Assembly (NCBI GenBank): GCA_050288085.1
Contig: JBNKDD010000294.1
Span: 1-7,231 of the forward strand
Length of the DNA: 7,231 nt
Source of the DNA: JBNKDD01 sp050288085
GTDB taxonomy: Bacteria > Chloroflexota > Anaerolineae > Aggregatilineales > UBA3940
Direction: 5' to 3'
Below the pieces are notes generated by a model. The model was given only the letters and a program-made list of their open reading frames with translations, was not told the origin of the DNA and ran no database searches. Made by a program: the position numbers and the translations under genes. Position 1 is the stretch's first letter. Each line of letters opens with the position of its first letter. Shown piece by piece: positions 1 to 5,813 of this stretch.

Positions 1-525
1 GAGGGCGTCCGGCAGCGCCCTCAGGATCGAATCCTGGCGGCGGTTGGCCTTGGCGGTCAGATACATCTGGGGCAGCATGTAACCAAATACTGCACCACCG
101 ACGATGCCACCGACCAGGTAGATTCCTCCCCGGCTGGACATCAACATAGCCATGACACCGGCCATAAGGATTAAGGCAATAAATCGCAAGGCCCACACAA
201 TCGGCGGGGTCAGACCGTTGGGGTTGCCTGCTATGTCGAGCAAATGCTGAGTTTTTTCCATCATTTGCTGGGGGGCAAACCCCTCGGTGATCTTGGCGAT
301 TTGTTGCATTATTGGCAATAGGACACGCTGTGTAAATGGGACGGACATCTCGATATCTTCGAGATTCATCTTTACTTCAGCTTGTGAGCCGTATTGCTCC
401 AACTTATCGGCTAGTGGATCGGATTCGCTGGCGCGGGTGACGCCAACTGAGATCAGGCCAATGGCGATGATCAGGACCACAGCCCCTAAGACAAACGGTA
501 AAATGGATGCAAATTCGAATCCCAT
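1..525 (-). CDS. tadC: Tad pilus platform protein TadC (type II secretion F domain), 3' end cut by window edge
   Basis: This is the N-terminal 175 residues of a TadC-type inner-membrane platform protein; the reading frame is still open at base 1. TadC pairs with TadB to form the membrane base on which the CpaF/TadA ATPase acts during pilus assembly. Visible parts are a first membrane segment at residues 8-28, a cytoplasmic stretch with the TadC-like pattern of a helical region (62-98) followed by a Gly-Leu-Thr-Pro turn, two more hydrophobic segments (110-130 and 133-152), and the start of the F-domain signature RQDSILRALPDAL at 163-175. In the family this signature opens the main cytoplasmic helical domain, so roughly the second half is missing. 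ATG at 523-525 is preceded by AGGAG (532-536) with 6 bases spacing. It lies 36 bases downstream of tadB, consistent with one operon. The family call is firm; TadC rather than TadB rests on gene order and the N-terminal layout. Confidence 0.9.
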   Translation of the reverse strand, partial: MGFEFASILPFVLGAVVLIIAIGLISVGVTRASESDPLADKLEQYGSQAEVKMNLEDIEMSVPFTQRVLLPIMQQIAKITEGFAPQQMMEKTQHLLDIAGNPNGLTPPIVWALRFIALILMAGVMAMLMSSRGGIYLVGGIVGGAVFGYMLPQMYLTAKANRRQDSILRALPDAL

Positions 526-561
526 AGTCAACTCCTACTTACTTCACCCACAACACTACGT

Positions 562-1524
562 TTAAACCTCAATGTCCGTGATCCGTTGGATGATGGCCAT
601 ACCGATTCCCATCATGATCAAACCTGTCGCAATGATCGGCCAACCGCATGGGATCGGTAATCCCGGTATGTAGGCTCCAACGGGCGGGCCTTTCCACAAT
701 TGCCCCATGTAATCGGGGTTGATTAAGGAAAGCAGAATAGCCAGCAGGATCGGCATCATTCCAATGATAGTGCCGGTTGCCCGTCCTGAAGCTGTTAGCG
801 TGCGGATTTCACCTTTGATACGGATACGCTCGCGGATTGTGTGGCTGATCGTATCCAGAATTTCGGCCAGGTTACCACCGACTTCGCGCTGAATGTTAAC
901 CGCCGTGAAGACCAGGTCTAAGTCCTCACTCTCGATCCGGGCTGTCATATTTTGAAGGGCGACTTCCATCGGGATGCCAATCGCAATTTCGTTGACTACC
1001 CGCTTGAATTCTTCGCTCGATGGTTCCGGGGCCTCACGAGAGACAGCTTCCATAGCCTGCTGCACACTGAACCCGGCCCGCAGAGAGTTCACCCACAGCC
1101 CCAGGATGTCCGGGAGCTGGTCATTGAATGAATTCAAGCGCTGCTTCTGCCGCATCGTGACATAAATGCGGGGGCCAAACAACCCGACGAGGACACCAAC
1201 CCCGGCAGCCACCGGGTTGCCGTTGAAGATTACTAACCCGCCTCCAGACAATACTCCGCCGATGACAACATGCACCAGCAGGTATTCAGCTATAGTTAAC
1301 TTAAGATTGGCCTTGCGCAGTTGAGAACGGATGTTACCGGTCAATCCACGCTTATCAAGAGCCAGGTCTAATTTAGACAGGTCTTCACGGATATTACGCT
1401 TACTCTTCTTGCCCTTGTCTTTGCCCTCTGCGTTGGCTTGATCTGCCGGGCCGGGCGTCCAATCCGGAGACTCTAGGAAACTCTCAAGCTCTTGGAGTTC
1501 TCCTTTTTTGCGTCTACGTCCCAT
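562..1524 (-). CDS. tadB: Tad pilus platform protein TadB (type II secretion F domain)
   Basis: A 320-residue inner-membrane protein that, with TadC, forms the platform coupling the CpaF ATPase to prepilin assembly. The N-terminus (1-60) is charged and lysine-rich and should be cytoplasmic. Two hydrophobic segments lie at about 78-100 and 104-122. The F domain follows, with the two family hallmarks: QLPDILGLWVNSLRAGFS (136-153), then REVGGNLAEILDTI (213-226). Two more membrane segments lie near 249-268 and 295-312. The C-terminus ends in DIEV, close to the IEV ending I recall for the family. Length is normal. A Pro/Gly-rich stretch (279-295, GPPVGAYIPGLPIPCGW) between the last two membrane segments looks longer than usual. 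ATG at 1522-1524 has GGAGG five bases upstream. It sits between cpaF and tadC on the same strand, the standard Tad order. Confidence 0.95.
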   Translation of the reverse strand: MGRRRKKGELQELESFLESPDWTPGPADQANAEGKDKGKKSKRNIREDLSKLDLALDKRGLTGNIRSQLRKANLKLTIAEYLLVHVVIGGVLSGGGLVIFNGNPVAAGVGVLVGLFGPRIYVTMRQKQRLNSFNDQLPDILGLWVNSLRAGFSVQQAMEAVSREAPEPSSEEFKRVVNEIAIGIPMEVALQNMTARIESEDLDLVFTAVNIQREVGGNLAEILDTISHTIRERIRIKGEIRTLTASGRATGTIIGMMPILLAILLSLINPDYMGQLWKGPPVGAYIPGLPIPCGWPIIATGLIMMGIGMAIIQRITDIEV

Positions 1525-1651
1525 GGCTACCTCCCAAACTCAATAGTACAACTCATATTCTTCAGTGACCGGGCTTGAAGGTGGCCGGATGTCTACGCCT
1601 TCAACACGATCCATCATGATGGGAACGAGGCCGGTCAGTGGATTTGTCTCC

Positions 1652-3109
1652 CTACCGGCGGCCAATTCCGAAGACCGATGGCGGCAGTTGGATTCCGGCA
1701 TCCAGAATCCGGTCGTAGTACTTAGGACGCAGGCCGGTGGGTTTGATATGCCCAACGATCTTGCCATCTTCGATCCCGGTTTGTTCAAACTCAAAGATGT
1801 CAGTCATGGTGACGGTGTCGCCTTCCATGCCCTGCACCTCAACGATCCGGGTGATCTTCCGGCTGCCGTCTCGCATCCGGTCCTGATGGACAATCATATG
1901 GACGGCTGAGGCAATTTGCTCACGGATCGCCCGGACGGGCAAATCCATACCCGCCATCAGGCACATGGTTTCGACACGGGCAATCGTGTCACGCGGGCTG
2001 TTGCTGTGAGCCGTACCCATCGATCCGTCGTGGCCGGTGTTCATCGCCTGGATCAGGTCGAGGGCCTCACCACCACGCACCTCACCGACGACAATCCGGT
2101 CGGGGCGCATACGCAGCGAGTTGATAACCAGGTCACGGATGGTGATTTCACCCTTACCTTCGATGTTGGGTGGGCGGCTCTCCAGCCGGACGACGTGATC
2201 CTGTTGGAGTTGAAGCTCGGCGGCGTTCTCAATCGTGACGATCCGGTCTTCTGTCGGGATAAAGCTGGATAGGATGTTCAACAGGGTTGTTTTCCCCGAA
2301 CCCGTACCACCGGAAATGATCATATTAAACCCAGAGATAACACAGGCCCGCAGGAATTCCATTTGTTCGACAGTGGTCGTGCCAAAGTCAATAATGTTCT
2401 GGACGGTCAGTGGGACTTTGGAGAATTTACGGATGGTAAGCGCCGTGCCGTCAATGGCGACGGGAGGAATAACCGCATTCACACGCGAGCCATCAGGGAG
2501 GCGGGCGTCCACATAAGGGGAGCTTTCGTCAATACGGCGGCCCAATGGCGCAACGATACGGTCAACGATGCGGCGCAGGTGTTCTTCGCTCTCGAAATGC
2601 ACCGGGGCTGCGGTAATCATTCCTTTTCGCTCAATGTAAATTCGTTCGTGTCCGACCGTCATGATTTCGGTAATGTCGGTGTCTGCCAGGAGCGGTTCGA
2701 GGGGGCCAAAGCCGAGCAGTTCGGCGACGATATCGTCGTACAGGCGACGCCGCTCGTTGCGGGCCAGGACAATATTTTCTTCGGCCAGAATGGTGTTGAA
2801 CAATTCGTCAATCCGCTGACGGAGTTCTTCCGAACGGCTGGTGTCAATCGACTCACCGGGCGGCAGATCTTCTAACAGGCGGCGCTGAACCCGCTCTTTA
2901 ATATCAATGCCACCCACATTAAGCAGGCTGTGCGCATCACGGGCGCGGCTGGTGCGCATATCGCGGCGCGGGGCCTGTTGTTGTTGTTGTTGACCTTGTG
3001 GTTGCTGACCTGGTGGTGGTGATGCGGCTCCGCCGCCACCTGATTGTTGACCACCGCCTGAACCACCGGTTCCCCCGCCACCTTTTTCGATTCTTTTTAA
3101 CAATGACAT
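1652..3109 (-). CDS. cpaF: Tad pilus assembly ATPase CpaF/TadA (VirB11/GspE-type motor)
   Basis: A 485-residue cytoplasmic hexameric ATPase that hydrolyses ATP to drive pilus assembly through TadB/TadC. Residues 1-9 (MSLLKRIEK) are followed by a disordered Gly/Gln/Pro-rich segment (10-46), then a helical region (68-135) and the N-terminal domain with FGPLEPLLADTDITEIM (134-150). The catalytic domain has Walker A GGTGSGKTT (267-275, Lys273), an Asp-box-like IENAAELQL (293-301), Walker B with IVVGEVRGGE (339-348, Glu343, Arg345), and the His-box TGHDGSMGTAHSNSP (358-372). Residue 295 is Asn where Asp is common in this box. The ATG at 3107-3109 has AGGAG (3116-3120) six bases upstream. It follows tadZ by 35 bases. 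The gap to tadB is 127 bases, longer than the other gaps in the cluster, and another frame stays open through it (see findings). Family assignment is firm; whether it only extends or also retracts the pilus cannot be told from sequence. Confidence 0.97.
   Translation of the reverse strand: MSLLKRIEKGGGGTGGSGGGQQSGGGGAASPPPGQQPQGQQQQQQAPRRDMRTSRARDAHSLLNVGGIDIKERVQRRLLEDLPPGESIDTSRSEELRQRIDELFNTILAEENIVLARNERRRLYDDIVAELLGFGPLEPLLADTDITEIMTVGHERIYIERKGMITAAPVHFESEEHLRRIVDRIVAPLGRRIDESSPYVDARLPDGSRVNAVIPPVAIDGTALTIRKFSKVPLTVQNIIDFGTTTVEQMEFLRACVISGFNMIISGGTGSGKTTLLNILSSFIPTEDRIVTIENAAELQLQQDHVVRLESRPPNIEGKGEITIRDLVINSLRMRPDRIVVGEVRGGEALDLIQAMNTGHDGSMGTAHSNSPRDTIARVETMCLMAGMDLPVRAIREQIASAVHMIVHQDRMRDGSRKITRIVEVQGMEGDTVTMTDIFEFEQTGIEDGKIVGHIKPTGLRPKYYDRILDAGIQLPPSVFGIGRR
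2976..2992 (-). repeat. CAA microsatellite coding for a glutamine run in CpaF
   Basis: On the minus strand five CAA codons and one CAG run in a row, encoding Gln41-45 and the neighbouring glutamine. They form part of the Gly/Gln/Pro-rich N-terminal segment of CpaF (residues 10-46). Repeats of three bases can change in copy number without breaking the frame, so this linker may vary in length between strains. Confidence 0.6.
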
Positions 3110-3144
3110 GGCTTACTCCTATTGTTCCAACTTGTTTGCAATAA

Positions 3145-4440
3145 CTACCCGAAAATGCCCGGCAGGAATCCGGTTTTCTTGACTTCTTCTTGCTGTGGCA
3201 TATCTGCAGCCGCCTCAGCCTGGCCTACGCTGCTGCTTACTAATTTTACCAGATTTATCAATGGTCGCACGGCGGCGGCTCGCTTTGAGTCCTGTAGAAT
3301 CAGGGGGGTGCTCTGATTAACAGCTATTGTCGCCCAGGGATCGATTGGAATCTGTGCGTTCACCTGGTGTTTCAGGAAATTCGAGATCTGATCGGGGGTG
3401 ATCCGGCTGTTACTATCTACGTTGTTCAAAACCAGGATGATGTGCTCCTTCGGTGTATCGATGCCCTGCAGTTGGGTGAACAGCAGCCGGGTGTCCTTGA
3501 GGGATGGCATGGTAGGTTCTGTAACAACAACCATTCTGTCAGATGTCTGGATGACGGCAATGGCGACCTCGTCAAGTGCGGTGCTGGTATCCACGATTAC
3601 GAAGTCAAATTGATCGCGGAGAAACTCCAGCATGTTCTTTATCTTATCAAAATTAATGGGCGGTAAATCCTCGTGCTGGGTTGGCGCAACCAATAATTTG
3701 ACGCCGCTTTCGTGGGCCAGCAGGATACTTTCAACCGTCTGCATTTCAAGTTGAGTGGGATCGGCGGCCATATCGGCCAGATCGGCCACACTGTATTCGC
3801 CGCGTGTGTTCAGGAAAACACCCACATCTCCGAACAAGATGTTGGTGTCTACCACTACTATCTTCTTATCTTTCAGGCTCCGGGCTAATCCAACACCAAG
3901 GTTGACGGCAATAGTCGTTTTGCCGACACCGCCTTTCATCCCTAACACGGCAAATACATGTCCATCTCTGCCACCACCACTGGTTGGCCTCATGCCTGGC
4001 ATGTAAGGGCCGGTCGGGATGTCGGTTGGGACGGCGGGCATTTGCGCCGCTTCTGCCGAGCGCTTGTATTGTTGGTGGGCACGCATCATGGTGCGGATCA
4101 AATCCCGCGAGGTGATCGGTTTGGCAACAAAGTCAAACGCGCCCCGTTCAAAGGCTTCATCCATATAGTGGGCGTCGTCCTGAACGGAGACCACGATAAC
4201 CTGAACCTCAGGGTGTTGGCGTTTGATATGCTCGGTAGCTGTGAACCCATCCATCACCGGCATATTAATGTCCATCAGGACAATATGAGGTTTTAATGCC
4301 TTGACGCTTTCAATGGCTTCCTGACCGTTTGCCGCGAAACCAACCAGCTCAACATTGTCTTCATACTCGAGCAGGCGCGCGGTGTTATCGCGAGTTTGCT
4401 CGTTATCATCAACAATCAGTGTTTTCATAATATCGGCCAT
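3145..4440 (-). CDS. tadZ: TadZ/CpaE-like pilus localisation protein: receiver domain fused to ParA/MinD-type ATPase
   Basis: A 431-residue protein in which a response-regulator receiver domain (5-122) is joined by a Pro/Gly-rich linker (132-158) to a MinD/ParA-type ATPase (160-405). CpaE/TadZ proteins place Tad machinery at a cell pole or focus. The receiver keeps the acidic pair Asp11-Asp12, the phospho-acceptor Asp57 in LMDINMP, Ser85 and Lys107 in KPI, so it looks able to be phosphorylated. The ATPase has deviant Walker A KGGVGKTT (169-176, with both Lys169 and Lys174), a Walker A' region VVVDTNILFGDVGVFLN (195-211) and Walker B FVIVDTS (280-286, Asp284). The C-terminus (418-431) is a short basic then hydrophobic tail resembling the MinD membrane-targeting sequence. 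The ATG at 4438-4440 is preferred over Met5 because GAGGG lies 9 bases before it, while nothing suitable precedes Met5. It is 28 bases after cpaB and 35 before cpaF. No histidine kinase gene is in the window. Confidence 0.93.
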   Translation of the reverse strand: MADIMKTLIVDDNEQTRDNTARLLEYEDNVELVGFAANGQEAIESVKALKPHIVLMDINMPVMDGFTATEHIKRQHPEVQVIVVSVQDDAHYMDEAFERGAFDFVAKPITSRDLIRTMMRAHQQYKRSAEAAQMPAVPTDIPTGPYMPGMRPTSGGGRDGHVFAVLGMKGGVGKTTIAVNLGVGLARSLKDKKIVVVDTNILFGDVGVFLNTRGEYSVADLADMAADPTQLEMQTVESILLAHESGVKLLVAPTQHEDLPPINFDKIKNMLEFLRDQFDFVIVDTSTALDEVAIAVIQTSDRMVVVTEPTMPSLKDTRLLFTQLQGIDTPKEHIILVLNNVDSNSRITPDQISNFLKHQVNAQIPIDPWATIAVNQSTPLILQDSKRAAAVRPLINLVKLVSSSVGQAEAAADMPQQEEVKKTGFLPGIFG

Positions 4441-4468
4441 AAGGTAATTCCCTCTCTCATCCCATAGC

Positions 4469-5671
4469 CTAATCGCTGCTGCTGCTGGGATCTGGTGTTG
4501 GCGTTGGTGGCAGACGGAGTGAAGGTTCCAGACTGTAGTTCAAACGTGGTGGAACAATCACGTTATAGGTTTCAAATATGTATTGTAGCGTGACGCTGGA
4601 GGTTGATGTATTGGGTACATCACTGGTTGAGCGTATCGCCAGGGTAATGTCGACCTGTGAGTTCACCGCCCAGGTGATAACCACTGCATCCTGTGGGGAA
4701 ACGCCCAGGGTAACTACATCAGGGGGGGGAGCTTCACTGGGGTAGGGAGGATAGATGACTTCCTCACCCGGAGTGGGGGTTCCTCCTCTGGCGTAACTAC
4801 CGCTCTCTTCTGGCCGCACTCCAACAGCTTCTCCACCGGGTGGGTACTCCCCGACATACATCACCAGGGCATCGACCACACCGCGCTGTGTGACCAGCCG
4901 GGGACGCTGCGGTTCGGATGGGACGACATTTGCTAATTCGCCCGGTGGGATGGTTTCAATCCGGCCTAACAGGGCATCAGATTCAGGATTCACATCGGCG
5001 GTGATGCGTGCCCCTTCCTCGTTGAACTGCCCATATTCAACCTCGTATACCCAATTGGGCAGGGCCGATTGGAACTCTTCGTCCACGTCAACAACCTGGA
5101 ATGAGAAAATCAGGTCAACATGATCGCCCGGTTGGACGGCATAAGCCACCCCGCTGAGCTTATCGATAGGCAGGGCAACGGCAACCAATCCCTGTGGAAG
5201 CTGGGCAGCGGTATCAGACCCTACTTCCGATAGGTCGGTCATATCGTTGGTGAGAAGGGTTCGCAGGAGAGGCTGTTCGCGTTCAATATCCGTCCGGGTG
5301 ATCAAACCGATCACCTGTTCCCGGACGATAGCGGCAGCTTCTTCCCCTTCTGGGATGACAATTGCATCAACCGGTACGGCAGCAGCGGGCCATTCCCGGA
5401 CGCCAACGGCATTATTCAAAGCATTGTCGGGAATTTCAAAGCCGCGTGGGAGACGCTGAAGCGCCACCAGGACCTGGGTGGTTTCATCCGGATCGAATAC
5501 GCGTTCGCTGGCCTGTGCCCCACCAACTATGTCACTGATAACGGGCGCTGATGCTTCGGATTGACGACCTCGCATTGCCGGAAAGACCAACACAAATAAA
5601 ACAAGCGCTGTGATACCAATTGAAGCAATGGCAATCAAAGCACCGAGCAAGACGACACGCTTGCGTGGCAT
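4469..5671 (-). CDS. cpaB: Flp/Tad pilus assembly protein CpaB/RcpC (SAF domain)
   Basis: A 400-residue protein with a basic start and one N-terminal membrane segment (7-31), so the bulk is expected outside the cytoplasmic membrane. A SAF-type domain covers about 66-142 (LQRLPRGFEIPDNAL at 71-85; VREQVIGLITRTDI at 116-129). The RcpC/CpaB domain begins at LPQGLVAVALPIDKLSGVAY (158-177) and PGDHVDLIFSF (181-191), and resumes after a long insert at 319-348 (VVTLGVSPQDAVVITWAVNS at 319-338). The insert (about 192-318) includes a Pro/Gly-rich stretch at 277-318. The C-terminus is low complexity (PPTPTPDPSSSSD), a style common in extracellular proteins of Chloroflexota. In proteobacteria this protein works with the outer-membrane secretin, yet no secretin gene follows here. 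ATG at 5669-5671 has GGAGG (5676-5680) four bases upstream. It is the first gene after the promoter at 5735-5762 and probably the first gene of the operon. Confidence 0.92.
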   Translation of the reverse strand: MPRKRVVLLGALIAIASIGITALVLFVLVFPAMRGRQSEASAPVISDIVGGAQASERVFDPDETTQVLVALQRLPRGFEIPDNALNNAVGVREWPAAAVPVDAIVIPEGEEAAAIVREQVIGLITRTDIEREQPLLRTLLTNDMTDLSEVGSDTAAQLPQGLVAVALPIDKLSGVAYAVQPGDHVDLIFSFQVVDVDEEFQSALPNWVYEVEYGQFNEEGARITADVNPESDALLGRIETIPPGELANVVPSEPQRPRLVTQRGVVDALVMYVGEYPPGGEAVGVRPEESGSYARGGTPTPGEEVIYPPYPSEAPPPDVVTLGVSPQDAVVITWAVNSQVDITLAIRSTSDVPNTSTSSVTLQYIFETYNVIVPPRLNYSLEPSLRLPPTPTPDPSSSSD

Positions 5672-5716
5672 TCATCCTCCAATTGTCCGAAGGGGTTTGG
5701 TTCCCCTATATACCAT
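5672..5716 (-). other. Possible 14-codon leader ORF abutting cpaB
   Basis: An ATG at 5714-5716, inside the palindrome, opens a frame reading MVYRGTKPLRTIGG. It ends in TGA at 5672-5674, directly before the cpaB ATG and in the same frame. The cpaB ribosome binding site lies inside its last codons. If the predicted transcription start (about 5728) is right, only about a dozen leader bases precede this ATG and there is no Shine-Dalgarno. It may simply be chance in a short leader. Translation is not demonstrated. Confidence 0.15.
5691..5707 (-). promoter_or_regulatory. Small hairpin in the cpaB leader
   Basis: On the transcribed strand AGGGG and CCCCT pair around a 7-base loop (AACCAAA), ending 10 bases before the cpaB ribosome binding site. 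There is no following U run, so it is not a terminator. It could affect access to the ribosome or mRNA stability. A five-pair GC-rich stem is seen; any function is inference. Confidence 0.3.
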
Positions 5717-5725
5717 GGTAGATAG
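5706..5725. promoter_or_regulatory. 20-bp near-perfect palindrome just past the predicted start site; candidate operator
   Basis: The sequence CTATATACCATGGTAGATAG is its own reverse complement except for one base pair (9 of 10 pairs match). Measured from the promoter hexamers it lies at about +3 to +22 of the cpaB transcript, where a dimeric repressor would block transcription. An alternative is that it forms a hairpin at the 5' end of the mRNA (stem CTATCTAC with GTATATAG, one mismatch) that protects the message. The palindrome is directly seen; the role is inferred. Confidence 0.5.
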
Positions 5726-5734
5726 CTTGACCAT

Positions 5735-5762
5735 ACTATACACGAATCAATAGGTGTGTCAA
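5735..5762 (-). promoter_or_regulatory. Sigma-70-type promoter for the cpaB-tad operon
   Basis: Read on the minus strand, a perfect -35 hexamer TTGACA (5757-5762) is followed after 16 bases by TATAGT (5735-5740), five of six matches to the -10 consensus. The expected start is near 5727-5729, giving a leader of about 55 bases to the cpaB ATG. It sits in the only sizeable gap in front of the tad genes. It implies that the tad operon can be transcribed apart from the SH3b-propeller gene upstream. Confidence 0.7.
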
Positions 5763-5813
5763 GCAAGATTGGGACTGAGAGCATAGGATATAAGTAGTAT
5801 TTTGTGACGAGTC

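Noticed and set aside
526..561. Possible promoter or small gene between tadB and tadC
   Set aside because: Only 36 bases, holding the tadC ribosome site and nothing resembling -35/-10 hexamers with proper spacing.
2363..2875. A 170-codon open frame on the plus strand opposite cpaF
   Set aside because: It lies wholly opposite the well-supported CpaF catalytic and N-terminal domains, and its translation shows no recognisable motif. It is a shadow of the GC-rich coding strand.
4475..4486. GCT repeat (four units) near the end of cpaB
   Set aside because: Four units encoding four serines in a low-complexity tail is unremarkable and too short to call a functional repeat.
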